DNA of 18,999 nucleotides from Prevotellamassilia sp. (GCA_009775705.1 VSQE01000051.1:1-18999); one strand, 5' to 3'; positions 8,648 to 15,735 are shown, counted from the first letter of the stretch. Notes: generated from the letters alone by a model not told the origin. A program made the numbers and translations.

Positions 8648-9280
8648 ATGAGTACTCTCAAAAAGATCTTTGCCGGAAAGTTACTCGACATCAAAGCTAT
8701 CAAGCTACAGCCCGAGCAACCTTTCACCTGGGCCAGCGGATGGAAATCTCCATTCTATTGCGACAACCGCAAGACCCTCTCCTACCCCTCGTTGCGCAAT
8801 TTCGTGAAGCTGGAACTCAGCCGCCTTGTCGCCGAAGAATATCCGGAGGCCGAAGCCATTGCTGGTGTTGCCACAGGTGCCATCGCACAAGGAGCGCTGG
8901 TGGCCGAGGAGCTGTCCCTGCCCTTTGCATACGTGCGCCCCAAACCGAAGGACCACGGACTGACCAATCTGATCGAAGGAGAACTGGCCGCCGGAGCCAA
9001 AGTCGTAGTGATTGAAGACCTCATCTCCACCGGCGGCAGCAGCCTGAAAGCCGTAGAGGCCCTGCGGCAGCACGGCTGCGAGGTCATAGGCATGGTGGCA
9101 AGCTACACCTACGGCTTCCCCGTAGCCGAAGAGGCATTCCGCGAAGCCGGAGTACACCTGACAACCCTCACGGACTATGAAGCCGTAGTGGAAACCGCTT
9201 TGGCTACAGGCTACATCCGCCCGGAACATGTGGAGACACTGGCCGCCTGGCGCAAGGATCCGGCCCATTGGAACCAATAA
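8648..9280 (+). CDS. pyrE: Orotate phosphoribosyltransferase
   Basis: This 210-residue cytoplasmic enzyme makes orotidine 5'-phosphate from orotate and PRPP, the fifth step of de novo pyrimidine synthesis. The PRPP-binding loop is VVVIEDLISTGGS at residues 119-131. The flexible catalytic loop carries RPKPKDHG (97-104), and WASGWKSPFYCDNR (28-41) and GVATGAIAQG (73-82) are typical of PyrE. Length and motifs are normal. It has its own promoter box and is divergent from the GH35 gene. The alpha-galactosidase gene starts only 40 nt after its stop with no visible terminator or promoter between, so read-through into that gene is likely. Confidence 0.96.
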   Translation: MSTLKKIFAGKLLDIKAIKLQPEQPFTWASGWKSPFYCDNRKTLSYPSLRNFVKLELSRLVAEEYPEAEAIAGVATGAIAQGALVAEELSLPFAYVRPKPKDHGLTNLIEGELAAGAKVVVIEDLISTGGSSLKAVEALRQHGCEVIGMVASYTYGFPVAEEAFREAGVHLTTLTDYEAVVETALATGYIRPEHVETLAAWRKDPAHWNQ

Positions 9281-9320
9281 TCTATCAAGGCTTCACTTTC
9301 TCTAATAATCAAACGATATA

Positions 9321-12107
9321 ATGAATTTTATCTCTGCGGCTCTTCTTGCAGCCCTTCCCGCAGGAATGACAGCCGACAACATCACCGTCTCTCCCCCTGC
9401 CGGAGAGAACATCTGCCTGCTGAGTTCGCTGGATCTCAGCACAATCAGCTGTCTGAACGGAGAACGCGTACGTGCCGACAAAAGCACGGCCAACAACCCC
9501 ATCACCATCCGCGACACCGTTTATACCAGCGGAGTGGGTACGCACGCCCCGAGTATTGCCATCGTGAAACTGAACGGAGCCACGCGCTTTGTGGCCCGTC
9601 TGGGAATAGACGATGAGGCCGAGAGTGCCGACGCGAAAGCCGGCCACGGCATTGTCAACTACGTGATCCGCAAACACGTAAACGGAGACAAGACCGGAAA
9701 AATCATTGCCCAGGGCACTGTTGACCGCCGCGACAAGGAATCCGTCAAATTAGACATCGACGTAACCGGATGGGACTACATCACACTGGACGCGCAACAG
9801 GGCTCACAGGCATGGGCCGACCATGTGGACTGGGCCAATGCCTACTTTGAATACAGCGGCGAGAAACCCGTGACCGTAACCTCGCAGCAAATGTACAACG
9901 ATAATTCGAAAACCGTCAATCTTCCCACAACCGGAAAAGACGGAGCCGACATCATTCCGCTCAGTTCCCTTGAAATATCGAAAGCCCTGAACGGCTGGGG
10001 AACGATCAAGGCCAACAAAAGCATTGACGGCAATCCCATCACCCTGAACGACACCGTCTATACCAGCGGAGTGGGCGCCCACGCTACGGGACAGATCATC
10101 GTAAAACTCAACGGTGCCGTCACACGTTTCGAAGCCCGCTTAGGCATTGATGACGAGGTGAAGAACAACGTGGCCGGCCACGAAGGCAGCTATGGAATCT
10201 GCAACTACCGCGTCTCGCTGAAAGCCGAAAACGGCGATGTTCACGTCGTGCAGGAAGGCACGGTACGCTACGGACAGAAACCAACTCCACTCATTGACGT
10301 GGACTGCAACGGATGGAAATATCTCATCATTGATTTTCCCGAAGGAACCGGCGGAAACGCCTGCGACCATTTCGACCTGGCCAACGCCTACTTCGAATAT
10401 CAGGAACAGAACTCCACGCCACCGGTCATCGTCTCGGCCGAGGAGATCTCCTCCAAACTGGCCTGTGCCACTACCGTCTATTCGCTACCGGGAGTACGCT
10501 TCATGCAAAAGATCAAGACGGCCAGTCCGGATGCCACCGTCACAGTGGGCGGACTGCCCGAAGGACTGAGCTGGAACGCCCGCCGCAACCTGATCGAAGG
10601 CATCATCACCACAGAGGGCGAATACAGCTATACCGCAACCGTTACCAACGGAAACGAATCCTCCAGCGAGACAATCAAGCTGACAGTTTCTTCCGGCATC
10701 CAGCAGCCCGTGCCCTTCATGGGATGGCTCTCGTGGAACGTCTTCGAGAATGAAATCAACGATGACAAGGTACGCGCCGTAGCCGATGCCTTCGAACGCT
10801 ACGGACTGATTGACGCAGGCTACCGGTATCTGTGTCTGGACGACCTCTGGCATGCCGCAGCCCGCGAGAGCGGCACAAACAAACCTCTTTACGACACCCG
10901 GAAATTCCCCAAAGGCCTAAAAGACCTTGCCGACTACGTACACGGCAAGGGGCTGAAATTCGGCGTATACTCGGATGCTGCCGCCCGCACCTGCGCCGGA
11001 GCTTTCGGCTCCTACGGCTATGAGGAGATTGACGCCAAACAGTATGCAGAATGGAACTTCGACCTTCTGAAATACGACTACTGCGGCGCCCCGGGCGACC
11101 GGCAGAGTGCCCTCCAACGCTACAAGAAGATGGGCGACGCGCTGAAAAACAGCGGACGCGACATCCTTTTCTACATGTGCGAGTGGGGAGCAAGAGAGCC
11201 GTGGAAATGGGGAGCCGAAACCGGTGCCACAACCTGGCGTTGCACCTATGACACCCGCGACTGCTGGATCGGCAGAAACGGAGGAATAGGCATCGTGCAA
11301 AGCATCGAGGGCATGAAGGACATCTGGCCATACGCCGGTGTGAACCGCTTCAACGACGCCGACATGATGTGCGTAGGCCTGCACGGCAAAGGCAAATCTT
11401 CCAACGACCTCTGCCAGACAGGACCCGGAATGACACAGACCGAATACCGCACACAATTCGCCTTGTGGTGTATGTGGGCCTCTCCGCTGACCCTCTCCTT
11501 CGATGTCCGGAACATCAGCAACGAAGACCTTGCCATCATCACGAACGAGGAACTCATCGCCATCAACCAGGACCGCATGGGCCAGCAGGCAGAATTCATC
11601 GGCGAGAAGGACGGCATACAGATCTATGCCAAAGACCTGGAAAACGGCGATGTGGCACTGGGCATCCTCAACCTCAACTCCACCGCAAAGAATGTCACAG
11701 TAGATCTCCACTCGATTCCGGCTCTTGAGGCATCCGCCAGCTATCTTTTCCGCGACCTCTGGAAAAAAGAGGCTGTCGGCAATTTCTCCGACACCTATCA
11801 GGTAAGAGTGGCTTCGCACGAAACCAAGGTATACCGTCTCTCCAAAGCCGATGACACCGGCATTCAGACCGGTAGTACGGCTCCGTCCATCCGGGTAAAC
11901 GGGAAAAAGGACGCCGTTTCCGTAACCTGCTCCGGAACTAAGGGACAATCCAAACGTATTCTTGTTTCCGACCTGACAGGCCGCGTTCTGGCATCGGCCC
12001 GCGGAACGGGCGAGAGTTTCAGAATTCCGCTCAACGCTCCGCACGGCGTATATGTTGTCAACGTTATATGCGCCGGACACTCTCAGAATGTCAAGGTGAA
12101 ACTGTAA
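9321..12107 (+). CDS. Modular GH27 alpha-galactosidase with two NPCBM domains and a T9SS-like C-terminus
   Basis: This 928-residue protein begins with a short hydrophobic export signal (residues 1-18) that has no Lys or Arg. Two NPCBM carbohydrate-binding modules follow at about 30-180 and 205-362; they share DTVYTSGVG and ARLGIDDE. A putative Ig-like (He_PIG) domain spans about 380-457. The GH27 barrel runs from about 463 to 760 (FMGWLSWN, CLDDLW), with nucleophile D586 in LLKYDYCG and acid/base probably D644, four residues after R640. A beta domain follows to about 842. Residues 857-928 resemble a type IX secretion sorting domain (SDLTGRVL, then HGVYVVNV). It should release terminal alpha-galactose outside the cytoplasm. 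An in-frame stop just upstream of 9321 rules out a longer start. Confidence 0.93.
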   Translation: MNFISAALLAALPAGMTADNITVSPPAGENICLLSSLDLSTISCLNGERVRADKSTANNPITIRDTVYTSGVGTHAPSIAIVKLNGATRFVARLGIDDEAESADAKAGHGIVNYVIRKHVNGDKTGKIIAQGTVDRRDKESVKLDIDVTGWDYITLDAQQGSQAWADHVDWANAYFEYSGEKPVTVTSQQMYNDNSKTVNLPTTGKDGADIIPLSSLEISKALNGWGTIKANKSIDGNPITLNDTVYTSGVGAHATGQIIVKLNGAVTRFEARLGIDDEVKNNVAGHEGSYGICNYRVSLKAENGDVHVVQEGTVRYGQKPTPLIDVDCNGWKYLIIDFPEGTGGNACDHFDLANAYFEYQEQNSTPPVIVSAEEISSKLACATTVYSLPGVRFMQKIKTASPDATVTVGGLPEGLSWNARRNLIEGIITTEGEYSYTATVTNGNESSSETIKLTVSSGIQQPVPFMGWLSWNVFENEINDDKVRAVADAFERYGLIDAGYRYLCLDDLWHAAARESGTNKPLYDTRKFPKGLKDLADYVHGKGLKFGVYSDAAARTCAGAFGSYGYEEIDAKQYAEWNFDLLKYDYCGAPGDRQSALQRYKKMGDALKNSGRDILFYMCEWGAREPWKWGAETGATTWRCTYDTRDCWIGRNGGIGIVQSIEGMKDIWPYAGVNRFNDADMMCVGLHGKGKSSNDLCQTGPGMTQTEYRTQFALWCMWASPLTLSFDVRNISNEDLAIITNEELIAINQDRMGQQAEFIGEKDGIQIYAKDLENGDVALGILNLNSTAKNVTVDLHSIPALEASASYLFRDLWKKEAVGNFSDTYQVRVASHETKVYRLSKADDTGIQTGSTAPSIRVNGKKDAVSVTCSGTKGQSKRILVSDLTGRVLASARGTGESFRIPLNAPHGVYVVNVICAGHSQNVKVKL

Positions 12108-12126
12108 GCTACGGTTTCCATAGCAC

Positions 12127-12187
12127 ATCTCCATAAAATAGTTCCCGCTGTTCCATGAAGGAGCAGCGGGAACTATTTTATGGAGAT
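12127..12187. terminator. Bidirectional terminator with a 24-bp perfect stem
   Basis: Arms 12127-12150 and 12164-12187 are perfectly complementary around a 13-nt loop. The stem has a GC core (GTTCCCGCTG) and an A/T-rich base. It lies between the GH27 stop and the 3' end of the convergent acyltransferase gene, and can end transcription in both directions. Confidence 0.93.
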
Positions 12188-12206
12188 CGTGAAAAAAACC
12201 TCACAC

Positions 12207-13280
12207 TTATTTCCGCAGTGCCGGGATGCTCCGCTGCAACCACGGCCACAGCCTGTTCCACGTCAGGAGGCGCAAACGGTCTGCCAGAATACAGGCCATC
12301 CCCACCGCCAGCAGGCAGCACGGTGCCAGGAGGAGATACCACGCACCGCCGAAGCGCTCATACAGCCCGCTGAAGAAGCTGGTGAAATGCGGCAACACCA
12401 GCGGATGGCAATGATACAGATAGATGGAGAAACAGGAAACGGCCAGCCAGTTGACCGCCTTGCTCCGGAAATCAAGACGCGAGAACAAAAGCAACAGACA
12501 CAGACTCCCGAAAATGACAAACGGAGAATTGTAGGCTGTAAACCTTGCGACTATGCTTGGCTTCCCAAGTGCAAGAGCCCCAAGACTCAACCACGCGGAA
12601 ACCAATGTGGAGACCGCATATCCTCCCGCATAGACACATCCACGCTTTCCGGACCAGTTCCCTGGATACATCCGCACATACCGCGCCAGCAGATAAAGCC
12701 CTATAAAAGAAAGCACCGAATAGCCGTTATTAAAGCCCGAAACATTTTTAACCCAGCCGTAAAAAAATTCCCAGACAAAAAAAGCAATCAGAAAATTCCG
12801 CAGCTGCCGCCGCGTAACGCTCTCGACAAAAGCATTGAGCAAAGGAGCCAGCACATACAAGCCTATATATGCCAGAGCAAACCACCAGGACAAGCCCACA
12901 TACAAAGACTCCGCTATCAGGATACCTGGCACCGGCCTGCCGGAACAAAGAAAAAACAACAACACCAGAACACCGCAAAACAAGAGCTGATACATGAGAT
13001 TCAGAAATCCCCGCCAAGCAGGCCGGATGCCAAACCAGCCGGATATGAGAACAAAAACATTGACACAGACAATGGCCGCCTGCTCGATGCCTACACGCAC
13101 GGCCATTGCGACGGGAGACCGGGAGAGTTCTTCGGCTGTGGGATCTCCCAGACTGAGATAATCGGCATGAAGCACCAGTACAAACAGCATGGACAACAGA
13201 CGCAGCAATTCCATATTGGATTGCCGCTCTTTCTTCGGGGCAAGGGCAGAACTCTCCCTCATTTCCGCAACATTCTTCAT
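12207..13280 (-). CDS. Acyltransferase 3 family membrane protein
   Basis: This 357-residue protein has about ten hydrophobic helices. The N-terminus SNMELLRLLSMLFVLVLHAD carries the family's first helix with a conserved histidine, and the C-terminus has CFSIYLYHCHPLVLPHF, typical of the OafA/acyltransferase 3 family. Members transfer acetyl or similar groups to O-antigen, exopolysaccharide or peptidoglycan sugars at the inner membrane. The acceptor is unknown here because no glycan cluster is adjacent. The start could be ATG 13280 or an internal Met (13262 or 13214); the first helix lies just after the last. It has a long upstream region with a large hairpin and is not obviously in an operon. 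It shares a terminator with the GH27 gene. Confidence 0.85.
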   Translation of the reverse strand: MKNVAEMRESSALAPKKERQSNMELLRLLSMLFVLVLHADYLSLGDPTAEELSRSPVAMAVRVGIEQAAIVCVNVFVLISGWFGIRPAWRGFLNLMYQLLFCGVLVLLFFLCSGRPVPGILIAESLYVGLSWWFALAYIGLYVLAPLLNAFVESVTRRQLRNFLIAFFVWEFFYGWVKNVSGFNNGYSVLSFIGLYLLARYVRMYPGNWSGKRGCVYAGGYAVSTLVSAWLSLGALALGKPSIVARFTAYNSPFVIFGSLCLLLLFSRLDFRSKAVNWLAVSCFSIYLYHCHPLVLPHFTSFFSGLYERFGGAWYLLLAPCCLLAVGMACILADRLRLLTWNRLWPWLQRSIPALRK

Positions 13281-13329
13281 TGTATGTTTTTAGTTTGAAT
13301 TTTATATCCATCCATACAGCCCCACTCAT

Positions 13330-13358
13330 AAAAACTAAAAACAAAAGCCAGAACCAAA
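13330..13358 (-). promoter_or_regulatory. Possible proximal promoter of the acyltransferase gene
   Basis: On the minus strand TAGTTTTT (13337-13330) matches seven of eight positions of TAnnTTTG, with TTTG at 13358-13355 and a 17-nt spacer. It would give a leader of about 40 nt and would put the 118-nt hairpin upstream of the promoter instead of inside the transcript. It is an alternative to the site at 13595-13628. Confidence 0.3.
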
Positions 13359-13386
13359 TACGCAGAACGCGGACAACAACTCGTCC

Positions 13387-13504
13387 ACGTTCCGGGTACT
13401 TGGCCTGACCCACTCAAAGAGACAAGTTGTGCCCGCGTACAACTACGCAGGCATTCGCAACTTATTCTTACTTTGAGTTCTTCTACGGCCAAGTTTCGGA
13501 ACGT
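13387..13504. repeat. 118-nt imperfect hairpin (long inverted repeat)
   Basis: The two halves are complementary in several ordered blocks: ACGTTCCG with CGGAACGT, ACTTGGCC with GGCCAAGT, CTCAAAG with CTTTGAG, AAGTTG with CAACTT, TGCC with GGCA, and GCGTA with TACGC around a CAAC loop at 13440-13443. Mismatches and small bulges separate the blocks. It lies between the RNA methyltransferase 3' end and the acyltransferase start. It could be a structured leader, a small RNA or a decayed MITE-like element; the sequence does not decide. Confidence 0.75.
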
Positions 13505-13594
13505 TCTCAGAATAATAGCAAACGCTGTATGAATAATCTTACTTCATATATTCAGATAACCGATATGTCACCACACACCGGAACTTATCGGCTG

Positions 13595-13628
13595 CAAATT
13601 TACGACAAAACCAGAAAAAAATATCAAA
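13595..13628 (-). promoter_or_regulatory. Sigma-ABfr promoter upstream of the acyltransferase hairpin
   Basis: On the minus strand TAAATTTG (13602-13595) fits TAnnTTTG exactly, with TTTG at 13628-13625 and a 22-nt spacer. Transcription would start near 13588, giving a leader of about 300 nt before the acyltransferase start, which would include the whole 118-nt hairpin. Confidence 0.5.
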
Positions 13629-13713
13629 CTTTCATCCAAAAAGACGCAACGGCAATAATCTATCAGCCTGAATGGAAATACCACAGCCTTTGCCCCCTTG
13701 TCCGGAAGCCACT

Positions 13714-14508
13714 TCACCGCAATTGCCAGAAAGCCACGGCGGCGGCAGCGGCCACATTGAGCGAGTCCACTCCATGGGACATCGGGATACGCACCACATA
13801 ATCGGCAGCGGCAATGGTCTGCGCCGGCAGACCGTCTCCTTCCGTTCCCATCACAACGGCCAGACGCGGCTCGGCAGCCAGCCGGCAATCGTCAATCGGA
13901 ATGCTACGGTCCGTCAGGGCCATGGCCGCCGTGCGGAAACCCAGGCGCGCGAGTTCCGAAAAAGTCCCGTCCGTCCAGGCCCAAGGCACCAGAAAGACCG
14001 ATCCCATCGAAACACGCACGGCACGGCGGTTCAGCGGATCACAGGAAGTGGGCGTGAGCAGCACGCCGTCCATGCCCAGCGCCGCGGCCGAACGGAAAAT
14101 GGCCCCGATGTTCGTGGTGTCCGTCACCCCGTCAATCACCACCACGCGCCGGGCTTCGCGACAAACCTCTTCCACCGTAAAGGGGCGAGGCCGCCTCATC
14201 GCACACAGCACTCCGCGCGTCAGGATGTAACCGGTCAGGGCGGCCAGCAGCTCCCTCCCGCCGGTATAGACCGGTACATCCCCGCAACGCGCCACGATGT
14301 CCGCGGCGTCGCCCGTAATGTGACGCCGCTCGCACAAAAGAGACAGCGGCTCATATCCGGCCTCCAGCGCCACACGGATCACTTTGGGGCTTTCGGCTAT
14401 GAATATGCCCTTTTCGGGCTCCAACCTACTGCGCAGCTGCGCCTCGGTCAGCATGCCGAACACTTCAAGACCGGAGTGTCCGAGAGAATCTATTTCAATA
14501 ACTGGCAT
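13714..14508 (-). CDS. TrmH-family (SPOUT) RNA 2'-O-methyltransferase
   Basis: This 264-residue protein has an N-terminal substrate-binding region and a C-terminal SPOUT domain. The three SpoU motifs are present: VIDGVTDTTNIGAIFRSAAA, VVMGTEGDGLP, and IPMSHGVDSLNVAAAAAVAF at the end. These form the trefoil knot that binds S-adenosylmethionine and methylates a ribose 2'-OH in tRNA or rRNA. The target nucleotide cannot be told from sequence. I chose ATG 14508 because MPVIEIDSLGHSGLEVFGML begins the family-like region; the frame stays open to 14727 but that part looks non-coding and contains a promoter box. It is transcribed alone on the minus strand. Confidence 0.9.
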   Translation of the reverse strand: MPVIEIDSLGHSGLEVFGMLTEAQLRSRLEPEKGIFIAESPKVIRVALEAGYEPLSLLCERRHITGDAADIVARCGDVPVYTGGRELLAALTGYILTRGVLCAMRRPRPFTVEEVCREARRVVVIDGVTDTTNIGAIFRSAAALGMDGVLLTPTSCDPLNRRAVRVSMGSVFLVPWAWTDGTFSELARLGFRTAAMALTDRSIPIDDCRLAAEPRLAVVMGTEGDGLPAQTIAAADYVVRIPMSHGVDSLNVAAAAAVAFWQLR

Positions 14509-14544
14509 AACTCTACTTTCTGTATCCAAAAAACAAACTGAGTT

Positions 14545-14562
14545 TTCCCGCACGGACGGGAA
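14545..14562. other. Small palindrome in the RNA methyltransferase leader
   Basis: TTCCCG (14545-14550) and CGGGAA (14557-14562) form a perfect 6-bp stem with a 6-nt loop. It would lie at the very 5' end of a transcript started from the box at 14574-14581. It could stabilise the mRNA or bind a regulator; nothing more can be said. Confidence 0.4.
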
Positions 14563-14573
14563 TAACGCAACGA

Positions 14574-14581
14574 CAAAATTA
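14574..14581 (-). promoter_or_regulatory. Sigma-ABfr -7 box for the RNA methyltransferase gene
   Basis: TAATTTTG on the minus strand matches TAnnTTTG exactly. Transcription would start near 14568, about 60 nt before the start codon at 14508. No -33 TTTG is found at the usual spacing. Confidence 0.45.
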
Positions 14582-14759
14582 AACAATTCCTGTGACATCC
14601 CATACCGCCTGACAGCAGAATATGACCGCCGCGTCTGTTCATTTTCCGATTCATCTTCCAGGAATCGGAAATCCACCCAAATCCACCGCTGCGACCGCCC
14701 CGAAAAATCGCCCTTTGCGTGCCACACCCATTAGAGTTCTTTAAGAATCAGGCAGACTG

Positions 14760-14830
14760 TTTAACTTTCAGTTTTTTGGGAAAACATACAGAAAGGGACC
14801 TTTTTTTCACAACATAGTATCTTTTTTGAA
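14760..14830 (+). repeat. Right arm of the dispersed inverted repeat
   Basis: This arm matches the reverse complement of 1-71: 34 of 35 bases at 14796-14830, and TTTAACTTTCAG at 14760-14771, with no length change between. The orientation toward the nearest downstream gene is the same as in the left arm (toward the RNA methyltransferase here, toward the SpmAB-like gene there). It overlaps the first two 21-bp units of the tandem array. Confidence 0.8.
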
Positions 14831-14873
14831 CAAGATAGGACCTTTTTTAAAAAAGATAGGATGTTTTTTTCAC
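14790..14873. repeat. Four tandem 21-bp units with phased T-tracts
   Basis: Units begin at 14790, 14811, 14832 and 14853. They follow an approximate pattern of AAGATAGGACC then six or seven T then a short tail such as CAC. Units 3 and 4 are the closest (both begin AAGATAGGA); unit 2 is the most diverged. The T-tracts recur every 21 bp, two helical turns, so the DNA should be intrinsically curved. The length and period also resemble iterons or multiple operator sites. Confidence 0.75.
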
Positions 14874-14883
14874 GTTAAGCGAC

Positions 14884-14912
14884 GAAAAAAGCCGCCCGAT
14901 AGGCGGCTTTTC
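14884..14912 (-). terminator. Rho-independent terminator
   Basis: Arms AAAAGCCGCC (14887-14896) and GGCGGCTTTT (14902-14911) form a 10-bp stem with a 5-nt loop. Read on the minus strand the stem is followed by a run of six T; on the plus strand only four T follow. It lies about 20 bases downstream of the predicted start of a minus-strand promoter, so it would end that transcript after about 45 nt. Confidence 0.7.
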
Positions 14913-14935
14913 AGGGATCTTCTGCTTTGCTGGTG

Positions 14936-14967
14936 CAAATATAACACCTCAGAGGGCGAAATCCAAA
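14936..14967 (-). promoter_or_regulatory. Strong sigma-ABfr promoter on the minus strand, no gene directly downstream
   Basis: On the minus strand TTTG lies at 14967-14964, followed by 20 nt and TATATTTG (14943-14936). This is the same architecture as the greA promoter. Transcription would start near 14930 and meet the terminator at 14884-14912 almost at once. It may make a tiny RNA or an attenuated leader for the RNA methyltransferase gene. Confidence 0.55.
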
Positions 14968-15005
14968 TGTTAATTAGCTTCCGTTCAGATTTCGTGGCAT
15001 GCCAA

Positions 15006-15036
15006 GGCTGTGGAAAACTTCCGGTTTTCCACAGCC
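15006..15036. promoter_or_regulatory. Perfect 13-bp palindrome with DnaA-like half sites
   Basis: GGCTGTGGAAAAC (15006-15018) and GTTTTCCACAGCC (15024-15036) are exact complements around TTCCG. No T-run follows, so it is not a standard terminator. Each arm contains TTTTCCACA or its complement, one base from the DnaA box TTATCCACA. It lies about 75 bases upstream of the greA -33 box and could be an operator. Confidence 0.55.
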
Positions 15037-15108
15037 GGAACCTGAATTTCGGACACCATGGAAATGCAGTCGGGGCTTTTTCAAAAAATCCCGTTTTTCC
15101 CCGAAAAA

Positions 15109-15140
15109 TTTGCCGTGCTCGAAAATAAGGCCTATATTTG
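15109..15140 (+). promoter_or_regulatory. greA promoter (sigma-ABfr)
   Basis: TTTG at 15109-15112, a 20-nt spacer and TATATTTG at 15133-15140 make a near-ideal Bacteroidetes promoter. Transcription would start near 15147, giving a leader of about 120 nt before the greA ATG. Confidence 0.75.
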
Positions 15141-15267
15141 CAGTGGAAACACAACGTTCAAGGTGAAATGAAAGGATTCCCGCCTCTCAGAAAAAGAGTA
15201 AGGAGTTCTTTCGGTTTTTTTTACCTCACCGGCCAACTAACATTCAATTAAAACAAGAAGACACATT

Positions 15268-15735
15268 ATGGCTTACATGACCCAAGAGGGCTACGACAAA
15301 ATGGTAGCCCAGCTACGACACATGGAAACAATAGACCGCCCCGCCGCCTCGGCAGCCATTGCCGAAGCGCGCGACAAAGGCGACCTCAGCGAGAACAGCG
15401 AATACGATGCCGCCAAAGAGGCTCAGGCCATGCTCGAAACAAAAATCAACCAGCTCAAGGCCACCATTGCCGAGGCAAAAATCATCGACGCCTCAAAACT
15501 GCGCAGCGACATCGTGCAGATCCTCTCCACCGTGGAGATGAAAAACACGAAAAACGGCATGGTCATGAAATACACCATCGTCAGCGAAAGCGAAGCCAAC
15601 CTGCGCGAGGGCAAAATCTCATCGACCACTCCCATCGCCCAAGGTCTGCTGGGCAAGAAAATCGGCGATGTGGTGGAGGTGAAGATCCCGCAGGGAACCG
15701 TCAGCCTCGAAATCCTGAACATCACCGTGGGCTGA
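15268..15735 (+). CDS. greA: Transcription elongation factor GreA
   Basis: This 155-residue protein rescues backtracked RNA polymerase by stimulating cleavage of the nascent RNA 3' end. The N-terminal coiled coil has the tip motif EARDKGDLSENSEYDAAKEA (residues 33-52). D39 and E42 correspond to the catalytic acidic pair of Escherichia coli GreA (D41, E44). The C-terminal FKBP-like domain includes TPIAQGLLGKKIGDVVEVKI. Length and motifs are normal. It has an excellent promoter upstream. The HIT gene begins 60 nt after its stop with no terminator seen, so the two are probably co-transcribed. Confidence 0.97.
   Translation: MAYMTQEGYDKMVAQLRHMETIDRPAASAAIAEARDKGDLSENSEYDAAKEAQAMLETKINQLKATIAEAKIIDASKLRSDIVQILSTVEMKNTKNGMVMKYTIVSESEANLREGKISSTTPIAQGLLGKKIGDVVEVKIPQGTVSLEILNITVG

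Larger units (their letters stand above)
13281..13713. other. 433-base non-coding region upstream of the acyltransferase gene
   Basis: I see no convincing gene here. Open frames at 13277-13492 and 13427-13801 have no family resemblance and run through the hairpin or into the neighbouring gene. The region holds the 118-nt hairpin and two candidate minus-strand promoters. No clear terminator follows the RNA methyltransferase stop at 13714. Confidence 0.6.
14509..15267. other. 759-base regulatory intergenic region between divergent genes
   Basis: No convincing gene lies here. Open frames at 14826-15128 (plus) and 14870-15154 (minus) run through the terminator and palindrome and show no family signature. 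The region contains the methyltransferase promoter, a weak sigma-54-like site, the repeat arm and 21-bp array, a minus-strand promoter and terminator, a palindrome, and the greA promoter, each given separately. Confidence 0.7.

Noticed and set aside
13277..13492. 71-codon minus-strand frame overlapping the acyltransferase start
   Set aside because: It passes through one arm of the hairpin, overlaps the real start in another frame and shows no family resemblance.
14826..15128. 100-codon plus-strand frame in the greA upstream region
   Set aside because: It starts inside the 21-bp array and crosses a terminator and a palindrome; the product shows no recognisable domain.
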